Notes: a model not told the origin generated them from the letters alone. 64,000 nt of DNA from Sphingomicrobium marinum (GCF_026157105.1 NZ_JANPVQ010000001.1:1543501-1607500), one strand, 5' to 3'. Counted from the first letter of the stretch, positions 52,611 to 62,760 are shown. Made by a program: numbers and translations.

Positions 52611-54736
52611 CCTTCGATTTTACCGAAGTCGGCGACGCCATTCACCAGCTCGCGGAACCGCGCGAGCAGGCCGAGGCGTCGCTTGCGCACGTCCGCATTG
52701 TCCGCATTGACGATCACGTCTTCGAAAAAGGCGTCGATCGGCCCGCGCAGCGACGCCAGCGCGCCCATCGCGGCGGTGAAATCTTCGTCTTCCAGCGCCT
52801 GCGTCGCCACCGGCCCCGCCGTCACCAGCGCATCGGCCAGCGCGCGTTCGGCGGGTTCGAGGCTGTCATGGTCAAGCTCCGCGATGGCGTCTTCGAGACC
52901 GTCGGAGACCAGCACGAACGGATCTTCCTCGCCGGTCTGCTCAATCCTGCCGGGGATCGAACCCTCGCCTTCGAAGCCCTCTTTTTTGAGTATATTCGCG
53001 GCGCGTTTGTAGGCGGCAAGCAGGTCGGTGCCCTCCTTGGTCTCGACGAATGCTTGAAGCGCTTTGACGCGGTCCACCAACCGCACCTTGTCGCCATCCG
53101 TTTCCACGGCGACGACCGCATCGATCATGTCGTGACGGACGTTTGCTTCCCTCTGTTGAACCTTCAGGCGATCGATAAGGAAACCGCCGATGTCATGCCC
53201 TGCATCGGCACTTCCTTCCGGGTGTGACGCAGCAGCAATCAGATCACGCATCGTCACTCGCAATCCGTTTTCGAGGATTAAGGCGATGACGCCAAGAGCT
53301 GCTCGGCGAAGTGCGAATGGGTCTTTGGACCCAGTCGGCTTGAGGTCAAACTGGAAGAACGAAACCAGCGTGTCGATCTTGTCCGCCAAAGCCACCGCCA
53401 CAGTCACCGGCGCAGTAGGGACGTCATCGCCCTGCCCTACCGGCTTGTAGTGATCGCGCACGGCATCGGCGATTTCGTCGCCTTCGCCTTGCGCGCGCGC
53501 CAAGTGACCGCCGACGATGCCCTGAAGCTCGCCAAATTCGCCGACCAGGCCGGTGACGAGGTCGTTCTTGGCGAGGCGCGCGGCGCGTTCGACCGTGTCG
53601 GGATCGGCGTCGACGATCTTTTCTTCGGCGAGCCAGCGCGCCAGCTTGGCGACGCGCTCGACCTTGTCGGCGACGGTGCCGAGCTTTTCGTGGAACACGA
53701 TGTCGGCCAGCTGATCGCCGAGGCTCTCCAGCGGCACCTTGAGATCGTTTTCCCAGAAAAAGCGCGCATCGGAGAGCCGGGCCGCCAGCACGCGTTCATT
53801 GCCCGCCACCACCGCGGCGGGATCGCTGCTGTCGATGTTGGCGGTGCAGACGAACGCAGGCGCCAGCTTTTCGCCGTCGCGCATCACGAAATATTTCTGG
53901 TCGGCGCGCGCGGTCTTCTGGATCACCTCTTCGGGCACGTCGAGAAAGTCCGGATCGAAACGGCCGAGCAGCGGCACCGGCCATTCGGTGAGGCTGGCAT
54001 TCTCGATGACGAGGCCTTCATCCTCGATCAGGTCATAACCAGCATCGGCGGCGGCTTTCGCGGCACCATCGCGGACGATCGCCTCGCGCTCTTCATGGTC
54101 CACCAGCACGTGCGCCATCTTGAGCTTTTCGACATAGTCATGGGCGCCGCCGATCGTGATCTCGCCCGGGTGATGAAAGCGATGGCCGAGCGTCGCCGCG
54201 CCGCAGCTCACACCCTCGATCTCGACCGGCACGATGGCCTCGCCATGCAGCGCGACGACGCGGTGCAGCGGGCGAACCCAGCGCAGGCTCTCGCTGCTCG
54301 CCGAGGCAGCGCCCCAGCGCATCGACTTGGGCCACGGGAAATCGCGCACGATCGCCGCAATCGCTGGGCCGAGGATGTCCACCGTCGGCTGCCCGGGTTT
54401 GTCGATGACGGCAAAATAGGTGTTGCGGCCCTTGACGTCGCGCACCTCGAGATCGTCGCGAGAAATCGCGTTTTTCCGGCAAAAACCGTCGATCGCCTGA
54501 TCGGGTGCGCCCTCGGGCGGCCCCTTGATTTCCTCGCGCACGGCTTCGGTCGCGTCGGGCAGCCCTTGCGCGATCAGCGCAAGCCGCCGCGGCGTCGAGT
54601 AGGTGCGGATCGCGTCCGCCTTCAGCCCTGCCTCGGCAAGCTGCGCTTCGAAGAGGCGTTGCAAGTCACGCCGCGCCCCGACCTGCATCCGCGCCGGGAT
54701 TTCTTCGGAAAACAGCTCCAGAAGGAAATCGCTCAC
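52607..54736 (-). CDS. glyS: glycyl-tRNA synthetase beta subunit
   Basis: The beta chain of the heterotetrameric bacterial glycyl-tRNA synthetase, which binds tRNA. The 709 residues show the start [14 protein letters not shown], the PKSMRWG segment in [13 protein letters not shown], and [24 protein letters not shown]-like region [32 protein letters not shown] and a C-terminal anticodon-binding region complete the chain. Start GTG overlaps glyQ by 4 bases (GTGA). The length is slightly above the E. coli protein. Confidence 0.97.
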   Translation of the reverse strand: MSDFLLELFSEEIPARMQVGARRDLQRLFEAQLAEAGLKADAIRTYSTPRRLALIAQGLPDATEAVREEIKGPPEGAPDQAIDGFCRKNAISRDDLEVRDVKGRNTYFAVIDKPGQPTVDILGPAIAAIVRDFPWPKSMRWGAASASSESLRWVRPLHRVVALHGEAIVPVEIEGVSCGAATLGHRFHHPGEITIGGAHDYVEKLKMAHVLVDHEEREAIVRDGAAKAAADAGYDLIEDEGLVIENASLTEWPVPLLGRFDPDFLDVPEEVIQKTARADQKYFVMRDGEKLAPAFVCTANIDSSDPAAVVAGNERVLAARLSDARFFWENDLKVPLESLGDQLADIVFHEKLGTVADKVERVAKLARWLAEEKIVDADPDTVERAARLAKNDLVTGLVGEFGELQGIVGGHLARAQGEGDEIADAVRDHYKPVGQGDDVPTAPVTVAVALADKIDTLVSFFQFDLKPTGSKDPFALRRAALGVIALILENGLRVTMRDLIAAASHPEGSADAGHDIGGFLIDRLKVQQREANVRHDMIDAVVAVETDGDKVRLVDRVKALQAFVETKEGTDLLAAYKRAANILKKEGFEGEGSIPGRIEQTGEEDPFVLVSDGLEDAIAELDHDSLEPAERALADALVTAGPVATQALEDEDFTAAMGALASLRGPIDAFFEDVIVNADNADVRKRRLGLLARFRELVNGVADFGKIEG

Positions 54737-55593
54737 GCCGCTTCCCCTTCAAGCTGCTTCATCCAGTCAGCACAGGCACCCTTCGCCAGATCGCGCACGC
54801 GCCCGATATAAGCCTGGCGCTCGGCGACCGAGATGACCCCCCTCGCCTGCAGCGTGTTGAAGATGTGGCTCGCCTTGATCGCTTGCTCGTATGCGGCGAT
54901 CGGCACGTCGTTCTTGAGGCAGTTTTCGGCTTCCGCTGCGGCCTTGCGGAACAGGTCGAACAGCGCCTCGGTATCGGCGACCTCGAAATGATATTTGCTC
55001 ATCTGCTTTTCATTTTCGAGGAACACGTCGCGGTAGGTCGTGCCATGGTCGTTGAACTTGAGGTCGAACACGTTGTCGACGCCCTGGATGTACATCGCCA
55101 GCCGCTCGAGACCGTAGGTGAGCTCGCCAGACACCGGCTTGCAATCGAACCCGCCGACCTGCTGGAAATAGGTGAATTGCGTGACTTCCATGCCGTCGCA
55201 CCACACTTCCCAGCCCAGGCCCCAGGCACCCAGCGTGGGGCTTTCCCAGTCGTCCTCGACGAAACGGATGTCGTGCTTGAGCGGGTCGATCCCGATTTCT
55301 GCCAGGCTGCCGAGATAGAGATCCTGCAGGTGATCAGGGCTCGGTTTGATCATCACCTGGTACTGATAATAGTGCCCCAGCCGGTTGGGATTTTCGCCAT
55401 AACGCCCGTCGGTTGGACGGCGGCACGGCTGTACGTAGGCAGCGCGCCACGGCTCAGACCCCAGTGCGCGCAGCACGGTCGCCGGGTGAAACGTGCCCGC
55501 ACCCATCTCCATGTCATAGGGCTGGAGGATCGCGCACCCATGCTCACCCCAATAGCGGTGCAGCGTCAGGATCAGGTCTTGAAATGACAACAT
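54733..55593 (-). CDS. glyQ: glycyl-tRNA synthetase alpha subunit
   Basis: The catalytic alpha chain, a class II aminoacyl-tRNA synthetase core. The 286 residues show [52 protein letters not shown], and [19 protein letters not shown]. The ATG at 55593 gives MLSFQDL; a longer in-frame start ten codons upstream is unlikely. 228 bases separate it from the divergent TraB-like gene, and no other gene is seen there. Confidence 0.97.
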   Translation of the reverse strand: MLSFQDLILTLHRYWGEHGCAILQPYDMEMGAGTFHPATVLRALGSEPWRAAYVQPCRRPTDGRYGENPNRLGHYYQYQVMIKPSPDHLQDLYLGSLAEIGIDPLKHDIRFVEDDWESPTLGAWGLGWEVWCDGMEVTQFTYFQQVGGFDCKPVSGELTYGLERLAMYIQGVDNVFDLKFNDHGTTYRDVFLENEKQMSKYHFEVADTEALFDLFRKAAAEAENCLKNDVPIAAYEQAIKASHIFNTLQARGVISVAERQAYIGRVRDLAKGACADWMKQLEGEAA

Positions 55594-55821
55594 GGTGCAG
55601 CGCTTTGCGTGAGGCATGCGCAAGCGTCAAGCAAAGGTCGCATTTCCGGGGGAAAGGAAGGGTAATCACGACCGTTCGTCGAAATCTTCGCTCTAGAAAT
55701 TCGGCCTTTCCGTCGGACCGCTCCAATAGATGCTGTGCATTTGCGACCACACCGCCCTTTATGCCGGGTTGCTTTTCTACCGTTACCGCTAAACAACAGT
55801 TTTGTATAACAGGAGATTATC

Positions 55822-56760
55822 GTGAAAAAGTTGCTTGTTACCACCGTCGCCGCGGTTGCCCTCGCTACCTCGGCCTGCGCCAGCTACGGCGAGACATATA
55901 GCGCCGCAGATAGCGCGTCCGCACTTGGCAACGTCGCCGCCGAAGGTCAGGTCGATCCGGCCATCTGGAAGCTGAACGACGAAGACACGACCGTTTACCT
56001 GCTCGGCACCTTCCACCTGCTGCCCAAGGACCTCGAGTGGCGCACCGACACGATCGACAGCGCGCTTGCCGCCTCGGACGAAATCTATTTCGAGATCGAG
56101 GACGACCTGCGCGATCCGTCGGCGATCATGCCGCTGATCCAGAGCATGGCGATCGATCCGACGCAGCCCTCGCTTGCCGAACGCATCGGGGAAGAGAACG
56201 CCGCGCGCGTCGCCGAACTGCTGACGCCGGCCGGCATTCCGCCGCAGGCGCTCAACGTCATGGAAAACTGGTTCATCGCGCTCACCCTGTCGAGCGTGAC
56301 CGCGATGAAGTTCGGCTACGACACCGATGCCGGTGTGGAAATCGTCCTTCGTGGTGACGTGGACGAGCGCAACCTGCCGGTCAAAGGCCTTGAGACCGCC
56401 GAAGAGCAGCTCGGCCATCTCGACGGCATGTCGCTCGAAGCGCAGACGATGTTCCTGACGGAATCGCTGGTGCCCGAAGAAGAAATGCGCGCCACTCTCG
56501 ACGGGATGCTCGAAAGCTGGAAGCGCGGCGACACCGACGGCATTGCCGCGACCTTCAACGAAGGCGCCCCGATCGGCTCCGAGGTGCGCCAGGCGCTGCT
56601 GACCAATCGCAACGCCGATTGGACGGGCGACATCGTCGAACGCATGGGCCAGCCGGGTACCGTGTTCGTCGCGGTCGGCGCGGGCCATCTGGTCGGCGAC
56701 GATAGCGTCATCAACATGCTGGCCGAAAAGGGCTATGTCGCGACCCGTATCGACGATTAG
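55822..56760 (+). CDS. TraB/GumN family protein, copy 1
   Basis: A 312-residue exported protein of the TraB/GumN (TIKI-like) family. Some eukaryotic members are metalloproteases, and bacterial function is unknown. A signal peptide (LLVTTVAAVALATSACA) ends at a Cys that may be lipidated. The two GxxH-type motifs are LLGTFHLLPKD near the start and VGAGHLVGDDSV near the end. A conserved acidic EIYFEIEDD lies between them. The start is GTG at 55822 after AGGAGA. A paralogue follows directly. The two share the domain but differ strongly in the middle. Confidence 0.85.
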   Translation: MKKLLVTTVAAVALATSACASYGETYSAADSASALGNVAAEGQVDPAIWKLNDEDTTVYLLGTFHLLPKDLEWRTDTIDSALAASDEIYFEIEDDLRDPSAIMPLIQSMAIDPTQPSLAERIGEENAARVAELLTPAGIPPQALNVMENWFIALTLSSVTAMKFGYDTDAGVEIVLRGDVDERNLPVKGLETAEEQLGHLDGMSLEAQTMFLTESLVPEEEMRATLDGMLESWKRGDTDGIAATFNEGAPIGSEVRQALLTNRNADWTGDIVERMGQPGTVFVAVGAGHLVGDDSVINMLAEKGYVATRIDD

Positions 56761-56781
56761 GCCTAACGTCATTTCGGACAA

Positions 56782-56820
56782 AAGAGCGCCGCGTCGGGAC
56801 TATCCCTGGCGCGGCGTTCT
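56782..56820 (+). terminator. possible hairpin terminator between the two TraB/GumN genes
   Basis: AGCGCCGCG pairs imperfectly with GCGCGGCG(T) around a central GGGACTATCCC stem. The T run is short (GTTCTG), so this may only reduce read-through between the paralogues. Confidence 0.4.
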
Positions 56821-56859
56821 GCTTAGGCTCCAGCCAGTGTCATCGTCGCGAAGGACAAA

Positions 56860-57855
56860 GTGATCGTGCGTTTCCTCGTCGCAGCCATGCTGCTGCTGTT
56901 ACCCGCTTCGCTCGCAGCGCAGGACGTCGCTCCGGACAACGAGCCGCCGATTGAAGTCGTTCTTCCGACGTCACCGCCCACACAGCCGGGCGGCGAGGTT
57001 GCTGACGCGGAAGAAGTCGACGCGCCCGTTTCCGAGCCCATCCCCGCCCCCGCAATCTGGGCGCTCGCCGATGACGATACCACGATCTATTTCTTCGGCA
57101 CCATTCATGCGCTGCCTGAAGACTTTGCCTGGCGAAATGCGAAACTCGATGAAGTGATCGAGGCATCGGACATCCTCTATCTCGAGATTGCCGACGACGG
57201 GTTCGACGTCATGCGCTTCATCGGCATGCTTGGCCGGCTTGGCGTCAATCTCGACCATCCGACGATCCGCGAACGGATCGATCCCGACCTGCACGACGAA
57301 TTCGACGCCGTGTTGGCGAAGATCCCGATCCCCGAAAGCGGGTTCGACAATCTCGATTCCTGGCTCGCCGCCATTCTGATCTATGAATTTACCTACGAAG
57401 AATATGCCGACAGCGAAGGTGCCGACGAGCAGTTGCAGGCCATCTTCGATGCCGACGGAAAGCCGGTGCGCAGCCTGGAAAGCGGGATAGAACATTATGG
57501 TTTCTTCGATACGCTGAGCGAAGCGGCGCAGTTGGCCTTCCTCGAAGCCATGCTAAGCGACGAGGAAGATGAAGCGGACAACTACAATCAGATGATCACC
57601 GATTGGGCGGCAGGCAATGTGATTGCATTGAACGAGGACGACTGGTTCGACGGCGTCGACCCGGCAATCGTCGCCGAATTCGACAAGGCCATCCTCGATG
57701 ATCGCAATGCCCGGTGGGTGCTTGAGGCGCTGCGCCTGCTCGATGAAGAGCAGGGCACCTTCCTCATCGCCGGCGGTGCCGCACACTTCGCTGGAGAAAA
57801 CAGCGTAATCGACATGCTTGAAAAACAGGGATTTTCCGTGCCCCGAATCCAGTAA
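56860..57855 (+). CDS. TraB/GumN family protein, copy 2
   Basis: A 331-residue paralogue of the preceding gene. It has a signal peptide (FLVAAMLLLLPASLAAQ) and a Pro/Glu/Val-rich linker of about 40 residues. The TraB/GumN domain follows, with FFGTIHALPED, ILYLEIADDG, and IAGGAAHFAGENSVIDML near the end. The Gly-Ala-Gly of the second motif in copy 1 is here Gly-Gly-Ala-Ala-His. The start is GTG at 56860 with GAAGGACAAA immediately before. The strong net negative charge of the mature protein fits a periplasmic location. Function unknown. Confidence 0.85.
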   Translation: MIVRFLVAAMLLLLPASLAAQDVAPDNEPPIEVVLPTSPPTQPGGEVADAEEVDAPVSEPIPAPAIWALADDDTTIYFFGTIHALPEDFAWRNAKLDEVIEASDILYLEIADDGFDVMRFIGMLGRLGVNLDHPTIRERIDPDLHDEFDAVLAKIPIPESGFDNLDSWLAAILIYEFTYEEYADSEGADEQLQAIFDADGKPVRSLESGIEHYGFFDTLSEAAQLAFLEAMLSDEEDEADNYNQMITDWAAGNVIALNEDDWFDGVDPAIVAEFDKAILDDRNARWVLEALRLLDEEQGTFLIAGGAAHFAGENSVIDMLEKQGFSVPRIQ

Positions 57856-57976
57856 TGCGTGCGCCTTCTTTCCCTTGCATCAGGCCCGCTTCCTCTCTAT
57901 AGCGCGCCGGTCCTTCGCCATGGTCATCCCTGGAGGCGTGGTGGGACATGACATATCCATTTGAAGGAATACGCAC

Positions 57977-58669
57977 ATGAGCGATCAGCTGACGCTGCCC
58001 GCCGAACCGCGCGAACGAGCAGGCAAGGGAGCCTCTCGTGCCCTGCGAGGCGAAGGTCGGGTCCCCGCCGTTGTTTACGGCGCCAAGAAAGATCCCATCT
58101 CGATTCACGTCGAGGAAAAGGTCCTGGTGAAGATGCTCCAGACGGGCCACTTCATGAACTCGGTTGTCGAGATCAAGGTCGACGGTGACAAGCACCGCAC
58201 CCTGCCCAAGGACGTCCAGTTCCATCCGGTCACCAGCCGTCCCATCCACGTCGACTTCTTCCGTCTTGCCAAGGGCTCGAAGGTCGAAGTCAATATTCCG
58301 TGCCGCTTTATCGACGAAGAAGCCTCGCCGGGCCTCAAGCGTGGCGGCGTGCTCAACGTGGTGCGTCACGAGCTCGAACTCCTGTGCGATGCAGCCAGCA
58401 TTCCCGACGAGATCGTCATCAGCCTCGATGGCCTCGACATCGGCGACAGCGTCCACTTCTCCGACATCACGCTGCCCGAAGGTTCGACCAGCGTGATCGA
58501 CGATCGCGATTTCACCATCGCCGGCGTCACCGCGCCGAGCGCCATGAAGTCCGATTCCGAAGAGGAAGAGGATGAAGAAGGCGTCGAAGGCGAAGAGGGC
58601 GAAGCCGCAGAAGGTGAAGAAGGCGCCGAAGGCGAAGGCGGCGACGCCGAAGCCAAGGACGGCGAATAA
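57977..58669 (+). CDS. rplY: 50S ribosomal protein L25 (general stress protein Ctc form)
   Basis: A 5S rRNA-binding ribosomal protein. The 230 residues hold the N-terminal L25 domain ([23 protein letters not shown]) and the TL5/CTC C-terminal beta domain ([46 protein letters not shown]; in short segments). An acidic tail of about 45 residues is composed almost only of Glu, Gly, Ala and Asp. The tail is longer than usual. The ATG at 57977 follows GAAGGAATACGC. pth follows after a terminator, a common linkage. Confidence 0.95.
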   Translation: MSDQLTLPAEPRERAGKGASRALRGEGRVPAVVYGAKKDPISIHVEEKVLVKMLQTGHFMNSVVEIKVDGDKHRTLPKDVQFHPVTSRPIHVDFFRLAKGSKVEVNIPCRFIDEEASPGLKRGGVLNVVRHELELLCDAASIPDEIVISLDGLDIGDSVHFSDITLPEGSTSVIDDRDFTIAGVTAPSAMKSDSEEEEDEEGVEGEEGEAAEGEEGAEGEGGDAEAKDGE

Positions 58670-58697
58670 GCCTTTCCTTATTGCACCTGACGAAATT

Positions 58698-58735
58698 GGC
58701 CGTCGCGCACCAACGGGTGGGCGGCGGCCTTTTTC
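58698..58735 (+). terminator. intrinsic terminator of rplY
   Basis: GGCCGTCGC pairs with GCGGCGGCC around a 14-base loop and is followed by TTTTTCTTC. It lies only 18 bases before the pth start, so pth may be expressed partly by read-through. Confidence 0.82.
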
Positions 58736-58752
58736 TTCGCTAGAGCGCCCTG

Positions 58753-59322
58753 ATGCAGATCTGGGCGGGGCTCGGTAATCCGGGCGACAAATATCAGGCA
58801 CACCGGCACAATGTCGGCTTCATGGCGGTCGACGCGATCGCCGAAGAGCATGACTTTTCACCGTGGAAGAAACAGTTTCGCGGGTTGACCGCCGAAGGCC
58901 GCATTGGCGGCAAGAAGGTCGTGCTATTAAAGCCCCTCACCTACATGAACGAAAGCGGAGGCTCGGTTCGCGCCGCGCTTGATTTCTACAAGCTCGGCGA
59001 AGAGGACCTGACTGTCTTCCACGACGAGCTGGACCTGGCACCGATGAAGGTGAAGGTCCGCATTGGCGGCGGCCTTGCCGGGCACAATGGCCTGCGTTCG
59101 ATCAACAAGCATCTGGGTCCCGATTTTCGCCGCGTTCGCATCGGCATCGGCCACCCGGGCAGCAAGGAGCGCGTCCATGGCCACGTCCTCGGCAACTATC
59201 ACAAGACCGAGATCGACGACCTGGGCGCGATGCTGGTCGCGATGGCGCTGGAAGCGCATTGGCTGGCCAAGGGCGAGGACGCGCGCTTCATGAATGATGT
59301 CGCGCTACGGTGCCAGTCATGA
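58753..59322 (+). CDS. pth: peptidyl-tRNA hydrolase
   Basis: Releases peptides from prematurely dropped peptidyl-tRNA. The 189 residues show the family core: AGLGNPGDKYQAHRHNVGF with catalytic His19, KPLTYMNESGGSV, VFHDELDLAP, GGGLAGHNGLRSI and FRRVRIGIGHP. The normal length and all conserved residues are there. It overlaps the next gene by 4 bases (ATGA). The start ATG at 58753 shares no bases with the rplY unit except through read-through. Confidence 0.97.
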   Translation: MQIWAGLGNPGDKYQAHRHNVGFMAVDAIAEEHDFSPWKKQFRGLTAEGRIGGKKVVLLKPLTYMNESGGSVRAALDFYKLGEEDLTVFHDELDLAPMKVKVRIGGGLAGHNGLRSINKHLGPDFRRVRIGIGHPGSKERVHGHVLGNYHKTEIDDLGAMLVAMALEAHWLAKGEDARFMNDVALRCQS

Positions 59323-59909
59323 CCCGCAACCTGTTCGTCACCCCGCTTTATGAAGCCATGCTCGACGAAGACGATTTGCTCGAGGAGCTTGCCTATTCGA
59401 TCCGTGTTCTCGCAGAGGACGATACGGCCGGTCGCGATTGGAGCGCTGCCAAGGGCTATAAGGGCTATACCAGCTACGCCTCGCTCAATGACCTGCCGCA
59501 GCGCGATCCTGCGTTCGCCGACCTGAAGCGCATCCTCACCCGCCACGCCCGTGCGTTTGCCAAGGAGCTGGCATGGGACGTGAAGCCCAAGCTCGACAGC
59601 CTTTGGGTAAACCTGATGAAGCCGGGCGCGCATCATAGCGCGCATATCCACCCGCACAGCATCCTGTCGGGCACGCTGTACGTCGAAGTACCGGGCAAGG
59701 CGGGCGCGATCCGCTTCGAGGATCCGCGCCACAGCCAGATGATGGCGGCCCCGATGCGCGATGACGACGCGCCCGAACATCTGAGACCCTACGTGTCGGT
59801 CGATCCGAAACCGGGCATGCTGCTATTGTGGGAAAGCTTCCTGCGCCACGAGGTAATGCCGCACCGAGGCCGCGGCGAACGCCTGTCGATCAGCTTCAAC
59901 TTCGCCTGA
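59319..59909 (+). CDS. 2-oxoglutarate/Fe(II) oxygenase-like protein (TIGR02466 type)
   Basis: A 196-residue protein of the putative 2OG-Fe(II) oxygenase family TIGR02466. Seen: NLFVTPLYEAML at the start, SLWVNLMKPGAHHSAHIHPHS with a His cluster, SGTLYVEVPGKAGAI, and near the end the LLLWESFLRHEVMPHRGRGERLSISFNF segment (in short pieces) with a second His and the 2OG-type Arg. The substrate is unknown. The ATG at 59319 overlaps the pth stop. Same-strand gene tail of the rplY-pth unit. Confidence 0.78.
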   Translation: MTRNLFVTPLYEAMLDEDDLLEELAYSIRVLAEDDTAGRDWSAAKGYKGYTSYASLNDLPQRDPAFADLKRILTRHARAFAKELAWDVKPKLDSLWVNLMKPGAHHSAHIHPHSILSGTLYVEVPGKAGAIRFEDPRHSQMMAAPMRDDDAPEHLRPYVSVDPKPGMLLLWESFLRHEVMPHRGRGERLSISFNFA

Positions 59910-59944
59910 CGGTGCGATAGGGTCATCGCCGAAAGGAGCCACGC

Positions 59945-60928
59945 ATGACCATCACCCGCCGCCAGCTTCTCGCCTCCGGTGCTGCCCTTTCGGCCGCCGC
60001 CGCCTTGCCCGCATCCGCGCAAAAGGTCGCCGCGCCGCCGCGGCTGGAAGGCAAGCGCATTCTGATTACCGGCTGTTCGTCGGGCTTCGGCAGATTGTCC
60101 GCGCTGCATTTCGCCCGCCAGGGCGCGCGCGTTGTAGCCACGATGCGCAACACGCCGCGTCCGGAGGCCGAGGAACTGCTCGATACGGCACGTAGCGAGG
60201 GCCTCGACCTTGCCGTGATGCAGATGGACGTGTTGCAGCAGAACGAGATTGACGATGTCGTCAGCGCGGTCGAGATGGATGGCGGGCTTGATGTCCTCGT
60301 CAACAATGCGGGGATCGGGATTACCGGTCCCGTCGAAGTGCAGGACGAGGAGGCGATCAAGCTCCAGTTCGATACCAATGTCATGGGCTATCACCGCGTC
60401 GCGCGCAGCTTCCTGCCGATGATGCGCGAGGCGGGAGCGGAGCAGATTTTCTTCATTTCTTCCCAACTGGGGCGCGTCATCGCACCGGGCGCAGGCCATT
60501 ATTGCGCTACCAAGTTCGCGGTGGAGGCGATGGCGGAGCAGCTCGCATACGAACTGGTGCCGCACAATATCGACGTCACCATCATCCAGCCAGGCGGTTA
60601 CCCGACCGAAATCTGGCAGAACCGCAACATCTACAATGCCGCGTTGAAAGAGCGCGCGGCGCAGCGTCACAAGGCGGGCTATCCCGAAATGGTCGCCGCG
60701 ATGGGCAATGAGGACGGCTCAGGGCGCAGCGCCGATCCGATGGATATTCCCAATGCCATCCATCGCATAATCGCCATGCCGCCGGGCACGCGCCCCCTGC
60801 GCCAGGCCGTGCACCCCGGTAACAAGCCGCAACTCGCGATCAACAAGGTCAGTGCCGAAACGCAAGTCGGCTGGCTCGGCCAGTCAGGCCGCTGGGGCGA
60901 CGCTGTCAGGGCGGTCCACAGTAGCTAG
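59945..60928 (+). CDS. Tat-exported short-chain dehydrogenase/reductase
   Basis: A 327-residue classical SDR with an N-terminal twin-arginine signal: TRRQLLASG (Arg5, Arg6), hydrophobic stretch, and ASA-Q cleavage near residue 25. The Rossmann motifs follow: ITGCSSGFG at 41-49, VNNAGIGITG, and the catalytic SSQ...YCATK with Tyr and Lys (GHYCATKFAVEAMAEQL). The C-terminal half is less conserved. An NAD(P)-dependent SDR carrying a Tat signal is unusual, since cofactor must be loaded before export, which the Tat system allows. Substrate unknown. It overlaps the convergent CPBP gene by 45 bases. Confidence 0.85.
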   Translation: MTITRRQLLASGAALSAAAALPASAQKVAAPPRLEGKRILITGCSSGFGRLSALHFARQGARVVATMRNTPRPEAEELLDTARSEGLDLAVMQMDVLQQNEIDDVVSAVEMDGGLDVLVNNAGIGITGPVEVQDEEAIKLQFDTNVMGYHRVARSFLPMMREAGAEQIFFISSQLGRVIAPGAGHYCATKFAVEAMAEQLAYELVPHNIDVTIIQPGGYPTEIWQNRNIYNAALKERAAQRHKAGYPEMVAAMGNEDGSGRSADPMDIPNAIHRIIAMPPGTRPLRQAVHPGNKPQLAINKVSAETQVGWLGQSGRWGDAVRAVHSS

Positions 60929-61510
60929 GCGCCGCAGCCGTTCCAACGCGAATACGTCGTTGAGAAAGTGGGCAATGATCGTAACGAGCAGGTTGCCCGT
61001 GAGAACGTAGATTGTTCCCAGCGCAATGCCGATTACCAGCACATAGACCACGTACGCGCGGCTGATCGGATGTAGTGCGGCAAAGATGATCGCCTGGGCA
61101 ATAATTGCGGACCAGACTGGCGAGACCGTTTCCAGCCAGCCCTGCAATGCTCCGCGGAAGACGATTTCTTCGCCGATCCCTGCAACCGCACTCAACATCA
61201 GGATGATGGGCCAGGACAGCTTGAACGGTGCCTGCGCGAATAGCCGCCCCGCGCGGTGATCGAGGTCTGCCCAGATTCCGGGGAGCAGCGGCCGAGTTCC
61301 GTAGACTGCAACGATCAAGGCGATTGCTGCGACGATACCGAGCACCACGCCCTCTACCGTCAGCGCAAATCGTTCCAGCGGCCAGACACCGCTCCAGATG
61401 TGCACGACGAAGGCGAGAACGACCAGGGCCGCCTGCGGCACCAGCAGCATCGCCATTGCCTTGGCGGCCGTGGTACCTTCCGGCCAGTATTCCGGTTCCT
61501 TGTCGTCCAA
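60884..61510 (-). CDS. CPBP family intramembrane (CAAX-like) protease
   Basis: A 208-residue integral membrane protein of the CPBP/ABI family. The glutamate motif EEIVFRG (EExxxR) is followed by [14 protein letters not shown] and HFLNDVF (HxxxN), which form the metal site of this family. About five to six hydrophobic helices are seen. The chosen start is TTG at 61510 ([12 protein letters not shown]), with GGGA eight bases before; the frame is open further upstream to 61612 without similarity. Roles of bacterial CPBPs range from bacteriocin maturation to lipid modification; none can be assigned here. Confidence 0.78.
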   Translation of the reverse strand: MDDKEPEYWPEGTTAAKAMAMLLVPQAALVVLAFVVHIWSGVWPLERFALTVEGVVLGIVAAIALIVAVYGTRPLLPGIWADLDHRAGRLFAQAPFKLSWPIILMLSAVAGIGEEIVFRGALQGWLETVSPVWSAIIAQAIIFAALHPISRAYVVYVLVIGIALGTIYVLTGNLLVTIIAHFLNDVFALERLRRLATVDRPDSVAPAA

Positions 61511-61617
61511 TCGTTCGTCCCGAGCTTGTCGAATGTGTCGACATTCTCTACCTGAGCGCCACGAGAACAACAGCCCCGCAATTTGGCACGGGGGCCAAGC
61601 AAAGAGTTTCAAGCATC

Positions 61618-62718
61618 ATGGGTTTCAAATGCGGCATCGTCGGGCTGCCCAATGTCGGCAAGTCCACGCTTTTCAATGCGCTCACCGAAACACAGGCGGC
61701 GCAGGCGGCCAACTATCCCTTCTGCACGATCGAACCCAATGTCGGGCAGGTCGCGGTGCCCGATCCGCGGCTCGACAAGATCGCGGACATCGCCAAGTCG
61801 GCCAAGGTCGTACCGACCCAGCTCGCCTTCGTCGACATCGCGGGGCTCGTGAAGGGCGCGTCGAAGGGCGAAGGCCTGGGCAACCAGTTCCTCGCCAACA
61901 TCCGCGAGGTCGATGCGATCGTCCACGTGCTGCGCTGCTTCGAGGATGACGATATCCAGCACGTGTCCAACAAGGTCGATCCCATCGCCGATGCGGACGT
62001 CGTCGAGACCGAACTGCTGCTGGCCGACCTCGAAAGCCTCGAGAAGCGCGTACCCAACGCGCAGAAGCGCGCCACGGGCGGCGACAAGGATGCCAAGATC
62101 ATGGCGGCGGTACTGGGCAAGGCCCTTGACCTGCTGCGCGAAGGAAAGCCCGCGCGCCTGACCGACATCAACGACGAGGAAGAGGCGAAGCATTTCGCGC
62201 AGGCCCAGCTGCTAACCGCCAAGCCCGTCCTCTACGTCTGCAACGTCAACGAAGAAGACGCCGCGAACGGTAACGAATTGTCCGCCAAGGTCTTCGAGAA
62301 AGCCGAGGCCGAAGGTGCACAGGCCGTCATCGTCTCGGCCGCGATCGAGGCCGACATGGTCGGCATGGACATGGACGAGCGTCTCGAGTTCCTCAAGGAG
62401 ATGGGGCTCGAGGAAACCGGCCTCAATCGCATCATCCGCGCCGGCTACGATCTCTTGAACCTCCACACCTTCTTTACCGCCGGGCCCAAGGAAAGCCGCG
62501 CCTGGACCGTCGAAAAGGGCGCCAAGGCCCCGCAGGCGGCCGGCGAGATCCATACCGACTTCGAGCGCGGGTTCATCCGCGCCGAAACCATCGCCTATGA
62601 TGACTATGTTTCGCTGGGCGGCGAAAGCGCGGCGCGCGACGCCGGAAAGCTGCGCCAGGAAGGCAAGGACTATGTCGTCAAGGACGGCGATGTCATGTTG
62701 TTCAAATTCAACGTCTGA
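61618..62718 (+). CDS. ychF: redox-regulated ATPase YchF (Obg-like)
   Basis: An Obg-like P-loop ATPase that binds ribosomes. The 366 residues begin [22 protein letters not shown] with the P-loop, then [20 protein letters not shown], and [13 protein letters not shown]. The NxxE-type motif is YVCNVNEED, which is why the protein prefers ATP over GTP. The TGS domain fills the last 80 residues. ATG at 61618, divergent from the CPBP gene with about 107 bases between. Confidence 0.97.
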   Translation: MGFKCGIVGLPNVGKSTLFNALTETQAAQAANYPFCTIEPNVGQVAVPDPRLDKIADIAKSAKVVPTQLAFVDIAGLVKGASKGEGLGNQFLANIREVDAIVHVLRCFEDDDIQHVSNKVDPIADADVVETELLLADLESLEKRVPNAQKRATGGDKDAKIMAAVLGKALDLLREGKPARLTDINDEEEAKHFAQAQLLTAKPVLYVCNVNEEDAANGNELSAKVFEKAEAEGAQAVIVSAAIEADMVGMDMDERLEFLKEMGLEETGLNRIIRAGYDLLNLHTFFTAGPKESRAWTVEKGAKAPQAAGEIHTDFERGFIRAETIAYDDYVSLGGESAARDAGKLRQEGKDYVVKDGDVMLFKFNV

Positions 62719-62760
62719 TCGACTAGACCGGTCGCCAATCACGGTTTGAGAGTAGCGCGT

